64,000 bases of DNA, from assembly GCF_027172205.1 (NCBI RefSeq), contig NC_070618.1, positions 8,686,001 to 8,750,000 of the forward strand, read 5' to 3'. This DNA is from Podarcis raffonei (Eukaryota > Chordata > Lepidosauria > Squamata > Lacertidae). Positions 34,057 to 44,168 of this stretch are shown here, one piece after another; the stretch's first letter is position 1, and each line of letters starts with the position of its first letter. Made by a program: the position numbers and the translations under genes. The notes under the pieces are model-generated. The model was not told the origin of the DNA, ran no database searches, and worked only from the letters and a program-made list of their open reading frames with translations.

Positions 34057-34480
34057 TGTGGCACCCACTGCCACATGATGTCCAGTTCTGGGTGCCACAA
34101 TTTAAGGAGAATACAGTGGTACCTCTGGTTAAGTACCTGGAGGTCCGTTCTTAACCTGAAACTATTCTTAACCTGAAGCACCACTTTAGCTAATGGGGCC
34201 TCCTGCTGCTGCTGCGCCGCCGGAGCCCGATTTCTGTTCTTATCCTGAAGCAAAGTTCTTAACCTGAAGCACTATTTCTGGGTTAGCGGAGTGTGTAACC
34301 TGAAGCGTATGTAACCTGAAGCATCTGTAACCCGAGGTACCACTGTATTGCCAAGCTGGAAAGTGTGCAGAGGAGGACAACCAAGATGATTGCGGGTGTG
34401 GAAAGCAAGCCTGATGAGGAATGGTTGAGGGAGTTGGGGATGTTTAGCCTGGAAAAGAGGAGTCTAAGAGGCATTCACGT
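34057..34480 (+). repeat. Ancient dispersed repeat, unclassified (split by a MITE)
   Basis: Left part GTCCAGTTCTGGGTGCCACA; right part GCTGGAAAGTGTGCAGAGGA, then CAACCAAGATGATTGCGG and GGAAAAGAGGAGTCTAAGAG. Confidence 0.55.
34114..34345. mobile_element. Pogo/Tigger-like MITE, second body type, nested
   Basis: CAGTGGTACCTCTGG ... CGAGGTACCACTG, TA flanks. It splits an older dispersed repeat whose halves lie at about 34060-34113 and 34346-34475. Confidence 0.8.
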
Positions 34481-34488
34481 TCATTTCA

Positions 34489-34650
34489 TAGCTGTCAACT
34501 TTCAGATTTGAAAATAAGGGATTAGCAGCCTCACCTGTCACAGGGACAGTCTACGGGATATCTAACAATCCGGGATGGCAGCGGGAAATGGCACTGGAAT
34601 AAGGGAATTTCCCACAAAAAAAGGGAAGGTTGACAACTATGGTTTAGTCT
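34489..34650. mobile_element. Short element with CATAGCTGTCAACTT ends
   Basis: CATAGCTGTCAACTTTCAG ... GGTTGACAACTATG; same subterminal AATAAGGGA motifs as 31433, but no GC-rich core. Confidence 0.8.
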
Positions 34651-34941
34651 GGAAGACATGGGGTGAGCTCCCCACATTTCTTTGGAAATTCTCTTGCTAA
34701 TCTGTGAACAGTGTTCCTCTCCCGCATTTAAAGCTGTTGTAATGCAATTTGACCCAACAGCGCCGCCTACTGGCCAATGGTCACATCACAGCCTGAAATA
34801 CAACATCTTGCAATTCCAGAGAGGGCAGCCCTGTTAGTCTCTTGCTAAAAAACCCCCCACGAAATTCACGGGCCCATCTGAGAGGAATCCTTTGGCCTGG
34901 GGAGAAAGACAGTGCCAAGCTGATGGGATGCGTGTTTGGAG

Positions 34942-37409
34942 CAGGGCCGGATTTAGGTTTGATGAGGCCCTAAGCTACTAAAGGTAATGGGGCCCTTTAT
35001 ATGTCCAGTTGTCCTTTGTCAACAACAAATTGTCGCTGTTTTTTGTGTTGAATATATGCTGTATGGTCATTTATGGACCTAAGAGGTATCTAAAGCCATT
35101 TGTACATGTTGCCATGCAACCAGTCCATGCAGAATGGTAGGCACCCGGTCGGAGCCAAACAGTACAAATTGAGAGCATTTGCAGATGATTTAGTACTGAC
35201 GTTACAGGAGCCAGAATCTAGTACTAAAAGGGTTTTAGAACTAATTCAAGAATTTGGTCAAGTGGCAGGATTTAAACTGAACAAGTCAAAAACTAAGGTT
35301 TTAGAGAAAAATTTAACACCGATTGAAAGAGAGAGGTTTCAGAATGAGACAGGTTTAACCGTGGTCAAGAAAGTGAAATATTTGGGGATTAATATGACAG
35401 CAAAAAATGGGAACTTATTTAAAGATAATTATGAAAAATGTTGGACGGAAGTGAAAAAAGATTTAGAAATTTGGTCAAATTTGAAGCTTTCCTTGTTGGG
35501 TCGAATTGCAGCTATAAAGATGAATGTTTTGCCTAGAATGTTGTTTTTGTTTCAAACATTGCAGATTGTGGACAAAATGGATTGTTTCAAGAAGTGGCAG
35601 AAAGATATTTCTAGATTTGTCTGGCAGGGCAAGAAGCCCAGAATAAAATTTAAGATATTAACTGATGCAAAGGAAAGAGGCGGATTTGCCCTGCCAGACT
35701 TTAAACTTTAGTATGAATCAGCAGCATTCTGCTGGCTAAAATATTGGCTGCTTCTTGAGAACACAGACATTTTGGACTTAGAAGGTTTTAACAACGTTTT
35801 TGGTTGGCATGCATATTTGTGGTACGACAAGGTTAAAGCACATAAAGCATTTAAAAACCATATTGTCAGGAAAGCATTGTTTAATGTTTGGATAAGATAC
35901 AAAGATTTATTGGAAAATAAAACCCCAAGGTGGTTGTCACCAATGGAAGCTAAGGCTCAGAAAAAGCTCAATATGGAGGCCAAATGGCCGAAATATTGGG
36001 AAATTTTGGAACAGGAGGGAGATAGACTAAAACTGCAGAGCTTTGAGAAACTAAAAAACAAAGTGCGAGATTGGCTACACTATTATCAGATAATGGAGGC
36101 ATATAATTTGGACAAGAAAATCGGCTTCCAGGTGGAAAAATCAAAATTAGAAACAGAACTGTTAGAACCCAAAACTAAGATTTTGTCAAAGATGTATAAC
36201 TTGCTGTTGAAATGGAATACTCAGGATGAAACGGTGAAATCTGCTATGATTAAATGGGCACAAGATGTTGGACATAACATTATGTTTGCTGACTGGGAAC
36301 AGTTGTGGACCACAGGTATGAAATTCACGGCATGCAATGCCTTAAGAGAGAATATTATGAAAATGATATACAGGTGGTACATGACCCCAGTCAAGCTTGC
36401 AAAAATATATCATTTGCCCGACAATAAATGTTGGAAATGTAAAGAAACCGAAGGTACATTCTTTCACCTTTGGTGGACGTGCCCAAGAATTAAGGCTTTC
36501 TGGGAAATGATCTACAATGAAATGAAAAAGGTATTTAAATATACTTTTCTGAAGAAACCAGAGGCCTTCCTTCTGGGCATTGTCGGCCAATCGGTGCCAA
36601 AGAAGGACAGAACTTTTTTATGTATGCTACAACAGCAGCAAGAATACTTATTGCAAAGTATTGGAAGACACAAGAACTACCCACTTTGGAAGAATGGCAG
36701 GTGAAGGTGATGGACTATAATGGGATTGGCAGAAATGACTGGCAGAATCCGAGACCAGGGAGAAGAGTCGGTGGAAGAAGATTGGAAGAAATTTAAAGAT
36801 TATTTACAGAAATATTGTAAAATTAATGAGTGTTAGAATGATGTTGGATTGAAATTAAGTGGTTTCCAGCTGTAATGCTTTAAGAGAATATGAAAAAAAG
36901 GATTATAAATAGGTAATAATATAATGGTAAGGATTTGCTGAACTAACAATTTGGGTTGGAATACAAAAAAGGGAGGTATGAGGAGGTCCGGGAAACAAGT
37001 TAAAAGAAAATAAGTAACTGAAAATGTATGTGTGTGTGTTTTTTTCCTTAAAAAGTTTCTTTATTCTGTATTTTTGTTATTCTGTTTTTTCTTTTTTTAT
37101 TTTATTGTAATATTATAAAAAATCTTAATAAATATCTTATTAAAAAAAACAACAGAATGGTAGGCACCCTATATATAGAAATGAGCAAACCAGTGATATT
37201 TTAGGGAGCAGGCGGGGCCCATGACTTATATTATAGGAGTCTACACAACACAAAACACTGTTGCTGTATGTAGGTTTTATTTTATTTGTTTTTTATGTTA
37301 TATTTTGGAAATGTACATCCAGGGTTTTCTTCTTTAATTTTTTTGGGGGCCCCCAAAGAGTGGGGCCCTAAGTTATAGATTGTTTGGCTTATACGTAAAT
37401 CCAGCACTG
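34942..37409. mobile_element. hAT-type nonautonomous element split by the L1
   Basis: Ends CAGGGCCGGATTTAGG and TAAATCCAGCACTG are inverted repeats, flanked by a perfect 8-base duplication GTTTGGAG (34934 and 37410). Without the L1 it is about 440 bases, the same family as the copy at 20360. Confidence 0.85.
35147..37152 (+). mobile_element. 5'-truncated L1 LINE (ORF2 3' half), with target-site duplication
   Basis: A perfect 17-base duplication, CAGAATGGTAGGCACCC, lies at 35130-35146 and 37153-37169. Inside, ORF2 runs from the reverse-transcriptase active site (RAFADDLVL, about 35165-35195) through the CxxC zinc motif WKCKETEGTFFHLWWTC. One stop (TAG at about 35709) and a frame change near the end interrupt the frame. 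It ends in an A-rich tail after AATAAATATC. A young insertion of about 2 kb. Confidence 0.92.
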
Positions 37410-37779
37410 GTTTGGAGTGGCAGGAAAGTTTTTTGCAAGGTGTTTTGGGAAGGAGAAGAGAGAAAAAAGATTGGGATCCATCTGGTAACAGTATATTATC
37501 CCTGAACTTGCATTGGACAATACTATTCCATCTGAGGAAGACCAGGGAGGAAGTCTATCTTGGTGGTAAAGCACATGTGCACATAAAGCATGGCAGAGCA
37601 TACGCTTAGCGCATTGAACCCCATGCCTTTCCAGGTAGACCAGTTTGCAATCCTGGAGAACAGCTGCATATGAATGCAGAAGTTATTGGGCAAGATCAGG
37701 TGTGGGGAACCTTTGACCCTCCAGATCTTGCTGAAAATCCCTCCCAACAGTTTCAATAAATCGTTATTAGACTATAAGG

Positions 37780-37915
37780 CAGTGTTTCCCAGACTTGGGT
37801 CTCCACCGGCTTTTGGACTACACCTCCCAGCATCCCTAGCTAGGAGGATCAGTGGCCAGGAATGATGGGAACTGTAGTTCAAAAACAGCTGGAGACCCAA
37901 GTTTGGGAAACACTG
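37780..37915. mobile_element. Palindromic hAT MITE
   Basis: CAGTGTTTCCCAGACTTGGG ... mirrored to GGGAAACACTG. Flanks CTATAAGG and CTATACGC (6 of 8). Carries ACTACACCTCCCAGCATCCC. Confidence 0.8.
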
Positions 37916-37929
37916 CTATACGCAATAAA

Positions 37930-38970
37930 AATGTGTTGTTATGAGTTTGTAGGTGCTGGACCCCTCTAATCCCTGGATCCAGCAAGGGTGAAAAGCTAAT
38001 CAAGCCAGGTTAGCTTTCTGTTGAGGTGATCACCTGGGTATTAAGAGAACAAAGGTAAGAGGAATCTGTGCTAGATGAAAATAAGTGGGGCCCATACTTC
38101 AACTCTTAGTTTGAAGTAGAGAGTTGAGTTTTGCTGTGATGTGACCTAGAAACAAGCAGAGAGAGAGACTGTCCCAGGTCTCTGCTTACATCAAAGGCTG
38201 TGGCCAAGCGAGAAACAATACCCTTTCGGGATGCTGATGTTGTGAAACCCCTCCATCGTAGGCTCTGGTTGTATATAAGTGCAAATAAACCATACAGTGG
38301 TACCTTGATTCTCAAACTTAATCCATTCTGGAAGGCCACTCCAAAACCAAAGCGTTCCATAAACCAAGGTGCATTTTCCCATAAAAAGTAATGCAAAACG
38401 AATTAATCCGTTCCAGACTTTTAAAAACAACCCCTAAAACAGCATTTTAACATGCATTTTACTATCTAACGTGACCATCGATCCATAAAATGAAAGCAAT
38501 AATCAATGTACTATAAAATAAATAAGACAGTATTGTAGATGATAACAATTAAAAACAAAATTCTTACCTGCACTGATGATAGTCATTGTTTGGATGGGGG
38601 GCTTTTATCCATTTCCACAGTCACAATCAATCAATCAATCAGTCACAAAAACAAATTAATCAAAAAAGCCTCAAAAACACAAAATAAATAGCAAAAACAA
38701 AAGCGCCAAACTTAATCAGTTCCAGAAGTCCATTTGACTTCCGAAATGTTCAAAAACCAAGGCGCAGCTTCTCTGATTGGTGCAGGTGCCCCGGAAACAA
38801 TAGCCAACAGCCACATTGGGTGTTCAGCTTCCGAAAAACGTTGAAAAACCGGAACACTTACTTCCGGGTTTTCCAGGTTTGAGAACCAAAGCATTTGAGA
38901 ACCAAGGCACCACTGTATATCATAGACAATATAGCCTCTGCTATGCCTCATTCCCAAAAGGAAACACAAA
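37930..38970 (+). mobile_element. LTR-like fossil (solo), with a nested DNA transposon
   Basis: Shares, in order, several blocks with 39440-40690, including GGATCCAGC, AACAAAGGTAAG, GAAACAAGCAGAG, TATATAAGTGCAAATAAACC and CAAAAGGAAACACAAATCC, i.e. a TATA-like then a downstream retroviral-style region. No coding region is attached. Old and degraded; split by the pogo-like element at 38295. Confidence 0.5.
38295..38915. mobile_element. Long pogo/Tigger-like nonautonomous element
   Basis: CAGTGGTACCTTGATTCTC ... CCAAGGCACCACTG, TA flanks, about 620 bases. Inserted in an LTR-like fossil. Near-identical body to the copy at 55719. Confidence 0.85.
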
Positions 38971-38975
38971 TCCTG

Positions 38976-39225
38976 TATGAAGAAGAGTCTGGATTTGATA
39001 TCCCACTTTATCTCTACCCGAAGGAGTCTCAAAGTGGCTAACATTCTCCTTTCCCTTCCTCCCCCACAACAAACACTCTGTGAGGTGAGTGAGGTTGAGA
39101 GACTTCAGAGAAGTGTGACTGGCCCAAGGTCACCCAGCAGCTGCATGTGGAGGAGCGGAGACGCGAACCCGGTTCCCCAGATTACGAGACTACTGCTCTT
39201 AACCACTACACCACACTGGCTGCTA
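38976..39225 (-). repeat. Second tRNA-derived SINE family (MIR/CORE-like)
   Basis: On the - strand it begins AGCCAGTGTGGTGTAGTGG (A-box region), carries GGTTCGCGTCTCC (B box) and a CORE-like GGGTGACCTTGGGCCAGTCA, and ends in a weak CTTCTTCA tail. Confidence 0.75.
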
Positions 39226-39809
39226 TGAGCAATGGAGGGTTATCCCTTTATGTGTGCATCACCCTGAAAGTTTGGCACATCCTTTTCTTGCTCTCACCCA
39301 AGGCTCCAGCCCATGGATGTGTTATGACTTTTTGAGGATGTGTGTTCTAATGCCTTGATTATTTTTCTACAGGGAATCTATATTCCACTGCTTGTTTGTA
39401 CGTCTGGGGAAAGATGCCTTGTTCTTTTGTGGAGAGGAAGTGTTATGCGTTAAGAGGGGGTAGACTGTATGCCTGAGCCACCCTTCTAATTCCCGGATCC
39501 AGCTCGGATTCAATTGCTGGAATAGACAGGACAGTCTGGTAATGGCCCACTAAGCATGGATCTTTAAGGTAACAAAGGAAGTGGTTCTGTGCCAGAAGGT
39601 AAATGGGCACAGTTGCTTAGCTGGACACAGTCTGTCTGTTCGTTGGAAAGACTAACAGAGTTTAGTTTTGTGAGCTAGAAACCAGAAGCAGGAAGAAGCA
39701 GGCTGGGCAGGCGAGAGACAGAGCCATGCCTGATTTCTTCTGGAATCCAAGACTGTGGGTATGGGAGAAATAAGTTCCTCTTGAGGTGTTAATGCTGTTA
39801 ACCCCTTCA

Positions 39810-40200
39810 AAGTGTTGGTGTTGAGCTTTAAAGCCCTAAACGGCCTCGGCCCAGAATACCTGAAGGAGCGTCTCCACCTCCATCATTCTGCCCAGATGCT
39901 GAGGTCCAGCGCCGAGGGCCTTCTGGCGGTTCCCTCATTGCGAGAAGCGAAGCTACAGGGAACCAGGCAGAGGGCCTTCTCGGTGGTGGCGCCCGCCCTG
40001 TGGAACGCCCTCCCATCAGATGTCAAAGAGATAAACAACTACCTGACATTCAGAAGACATCTTAAGGCAGCCCTGTTCAGGGAAGTTTTTAATGTGTGAC
40101 ATCTTAGTGTATTTTTGGTCTTTGTGGAAGCCGCCCAGAGCGGCTGGGGAAACCCAGACAGATGGGTGGGGTACAAATAATAAATTATTATTATTATTAT
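39810..40200 (+). mobile_element. L2-type LINE 3' end
   Basis: LVLSFKALNGLGPEYLKERL ... RAFSVVAPALWNALPSDVKE, 3' tail CCCAGAGCGGCTGGGGAAAC, then (ATT)n. Inserted in an LTR-like fossil. Confidence 0.85.
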
Positions 40201-40217
40201 CGTAGGCTCAGGTTGTA

Positions 40218-40549
40218 AGGTAAAGTTAAAGGGACCCCTGACCATTAGGTCCAGTCGTGACTGACTCTGGGGTTGTGGCGCTCATCTCGCTTTACTGGCC
40301 GAGGGAGTCGGTGTACAGCTTCTGGGTCATGTGGCCAGCATGACTAAGCTACTTCTGGCAAACCAGAGCAGCGCACGGAAACACCGTTTACCTTCCTGCC
40401 TATTTATCTACTTGCACTTTGACCTGCTTTCGAACTGCTAGGTTGGCAGGAGCAGGGACCGAGCAATGGGAGCTCACCCCGTCACAGGAATTCGAACCGC
40501 CAATCTTCTGATCGGCAAGCCTTAGGCTCTGTGGTTTAACCCACAGCGC
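40218..40549 (-). repeat. tRNA-derived SINE, Sauria type (copy 6)
   Basis: Reverse orientation with a 9-base duplication CAGGTTGTA (40209 and 40550). It is inserted in an LTR-like fossil, so it is younger than that. Confidence 0.85.
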
Positions 40550-41640
40550 CAGGTTGTATATATGTGCAGATAAACCATATATCGTACAAACACCAGGCTC
40601 CACTGTGCCTTATTCCAAAGGAGACACGAGCCCTGGGTTAAGCTCCTGGCATCTCGCACTGCTGAGGGATCGGAGTGTTGTGCAACATATGGAACCATTG
40701 CGGAACTGCCCACCGCATCTATAAACACGCCCCAGTCAAATGAAAATGACCACCCAAGTTACTTAACCTTGGCCACTGAAAGCCAGCTCAGAACGGAAAG
40801 TTTTACAGTTCATCTAAAAGATTCACAGTTCCTCCAAAAAACGCTATGACGATTACAATGAGTCCATGCTGGCAAATTCCTGACTCCACCCACTTCTCCT
40901 TTCCTTCTACTAGCAGGCATCATAAACTCTCATTTTCTGTCACACTCCCAACTTTCTCAATACACAATGCCTGGTTTTTTGTTTTGTTTTTATATAAAAA
41001 AGTACTGCTTTGATTAGGTTATCAAGATAAAAGTGATCTGTTCACCAGAGCATTAAATCACGTAGTGATGGATTATTTAAAGTATCTTGGTTCATTAGAC
41101 ATGCATTACCTTTAACATTTGGCAAGACTGAATTGTGGCCAGGTGGTGTCCCTTTGCAAAATGGCAAAGGATCTGGGTACCTGCCCAGCCAAAACGTAAA
41201 AGGGTGGTGCAAGGGACATTTTGCGCTAGCAAAAGGAGTCGGAGATATGCACATTAGTATCTTTTGGGCTGAGAGGATTTAGTGAAGATTAAAATGGAGA
41301 AACCTGGAAGAACTATGAGCTTCAGGTTGTTGGTACGAGCCAAGTCCTGTGACAAGAAGCCACATCAACTAACCTCAAGCCAAGTCCACTTATATTCAAG
41401 AAGGTATGAAGTTGCCGTAGACCACATGTGGCAAACTACAACCCCCCCCATCTTCTGCAGCCAACATGGCCAATGATTAGGGATAATGGGAGTTTTAGTC
41501 CAAAACGAATGCAGGTTAGATTCCCAGTCTGATTGGTGGCAGCTTTTCAGAAGCCAAGGGAGTCTTTTCTAGCCTCACAACATGGGAGAGGTTGTAGCTC
41601 AGAGTGAGAAAGCGAGATAGAGAGCACATGTTTTTGCACA

Positions 41641-42187
41641 TTGTTGTTGTTTAGTTGTTTAGTCGTGTCCAACTCTTCGTGACCCCATGGACCAGAGCAC
41701 GCCAGGCACTTCTGTCTTCCACTGCCTCCCACAGTTTAGTCAAACTCATGCTGAACTCTTCGTGACCCCATGGACCAGAGCACGCCAGGCACTTCTGTCT
41801 TCCACTGCCTCCCACAGTTTAGTCAAACTCATGCTGGTAGCTTCAAGAACACTGTCCAACCATCTCGTCCTCTGTCGTCCCCTTCTCCTTGTGCCCTCCA
41901 TCTTTCCCAGCATCAGGGTCTTTTCCAGGGAGTCTTCTCTTCTCATGAGGTGGCCAAAGTATTGGAGCCTCAGCTTCAGGATCTGTCCTTCCTGTGAGCA
42001 CTCAGGGCTGATTTCCTTAAGAATGGAGAGGTTTGATCTTCTTGCAGTCCATGGGACTCTCAAGAGTCTCCTCCAGCACCATAATTCAAAAGCATCAATT
42101 CTTCGGCGATCAGCCTTCTTTATGATCCAGCTCTCACTTCCATACATCACTACTGGGAAAACCATAGCTTTTACTATACGGACCTTT
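41641..42187 (-). mobile_element. BovB LINE fragment with tandemly duplicated 3' end
   Basis: Same ORF2 C-terminus, read on the - strand. About 84 bases near the 3' end (41668-41751) are repeated in tandem (41752-41835). Confidence 0.85.
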
Positions 42188-42959
42188 TTTGCATATAGAA
42201 GGTCCAAATTTCAGCCCTTAAATCTTAAAAGGAGCTCACGTAGCAGGAATGAGAAAGACCACGGAGTCAGAAGGGACAAGACTAGGCTTAGGGCAAGTAT
42301 GGGGAACCTTTGACCCTTCAGATGCTCCCATCAGCCCCAGTCAACATGGGCAATAGTCAGGGATGAGGGGAGTTGTGGTTCAGCAACAGCTGGGGAGCCA
42401 CAGGTCCCCCACCTCTGACTCAGGGACTAGCAGTGTGGCTTCATATTTATATCTTTATACTGGAGATACCAGAGGTATTATGCACACACCTGCAAGCTAT
42501 GATTTGTCCCACATCTGCTGGAATCTGGATTTGAACCCACACCCCGAGGTAAGGCAGAAGCCAAGGGCAATTATCGTAATTAAATCACTGTGCCACACAT
42601 ATGGAGCCTAGAACTGGCGTCTGTTAATTACTGTGGCTTGGGGATCCCTTAGCTGTGTGCCAGAGAAACAAGGAATAATTTAACACCTGATCCAAAATAA
42701 CTGACCTTTTAGCAAGCTGTCCTGCCAGAGGGCCAATGACCCTGCTTTGATTTGATTTTAATGAACAGTTTGTACCTTGCTGCAACACCTGAAACCATTG
42801 TCCGTCATGCCAGGGAACATCACAGGATTATAGACCATTTGCCAGGTGAGCAGATGGAAATAAGACGCAGCGATGCAGAGAGATGATCTTCCAGAAATCA
42901 TGCAATTAAACAGATGCTTAATGTCAGAGGGTGTTGCTGCAACCATTGCGTGAGGTGCA

Positions 42960-42968
42960 TATATAAAG
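42960..42968 (+). promoter_or_regulatory. TATA box of the WAP-domain gene
   Basis: TATATAAAG lies 49-57 bases upstream of the ATG at 43017, placing a likely start site at about 42990 and a 5' UTR of about 25-30 bases. A strong TATA box suggests tissue-restricted, high-level expression, as is common for secretory-protein genes. Confidence 0.7.
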
Positions 42969-43016
42969 AATTGGAATTGATGCAGAGAGCTAGAGAAACT
43001 CCTGCTCCCCTTCAAG

Positions 43017-44121
43017 ATGGCCAGGATTCTGTTCCTAGCATCTTTCCTGCTCTTAGTTGCAGGTAAGTCCGTAGAATTAGTGGCGCTTCAGGGACCAGAG
43101 GGCTGGTTCATGCAGACCTTGTTCAGCACATGTAACTGGCATATTCTTGTTTAGTGGCAAGTGATGGCTAGCATGTATGAAAGGGCTATCGCAGGTCGAA
43201 GACCACTGGTCAAAAATCTGTATCTCACCTCAGTCACAAGGCTTTAAGTGGAGGAGATTTATAGATTCAGCAGATAATTTTCAAGGGATATAGGTATGCA
43301 CATGTGTGTACACAAATGTGAGCGGGACACAGGTGGCGCTGTGGTCTAAACCACTGAACCTCTTGGGCTTGCCAATCAGAAGGTTGGCAGTTCAAATCCA
43401 CCCGAAGGGGTGAGCTGCTGTTGCTCTATCCCAGTTTCTGCCAACCCAGCCGTTTGAAAGCATACCAGTGCAAGTAGATAAATAGGTACCGCTGCGGCAG
43501 GAAGGTAAACGGCATTTCCGTGCTCTCTGGTTTCTGTCATGGTGTTCCGTTGCGCCAGAAGCGGTTTAGTCATGCTGGCCACATGACCCGGAAAGCTGTC
43601 TGTGGACAAACACAGCCTCCCTCGGCCTGAAAGCGAGATGAGTGCCGCAACCCCATAGTCACCTGGACTTGGCTGGACTTAACCATCCAGGGGTCCTTTA
43701 CCTTTTTTTACACTAATGTGTGTGCAAGGAAGGGGGTGCCAAACTGGGTCCGTGACCCGGATGAAGTAAAGCCTAGTTTCACCCTTGCCTAATTATCCTT
43801 TTATCTTTGAACTAAGCATGCCACTCAGTGAGAAAGCTTTATTCTTTTTAAAAAAACAAAAATGCATCCTGCATTTGGCAGGGCAGGGAGGTGAGAGAGA
43901 ATGACAGCTGCCACCCCGTCCCCCCAAAATTGAGCAGCTGCGTCAATATACAATGACTACATCCAGGCCAGCACAGGAACAGCAGTGGTGAAGTAAGATG
44001 TTATTTATTCCTTTATTTTGCAGGTGTATATCCTGACTTGCTACCAGAGGATAAGAAAGAAGACTTGGGAGGAGGTAATAAAAAAAATCTACAATTTATG
44101 CACATGGACAGGGACAGGGAC

Positions 44122-44168
<47 letters not shown>

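Larger units (their letters stand above)
39440..40690 (+). mobile_element. LTR-like fossil (solo), with L2 and SINE insertions
   Basis: Second copy of the family at 37930, in the same orientation, interrupted by an L2 end (39810-40200) and a SINE (40218-40549). Degraded; no internal genes seen. Confidence 0.5.
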
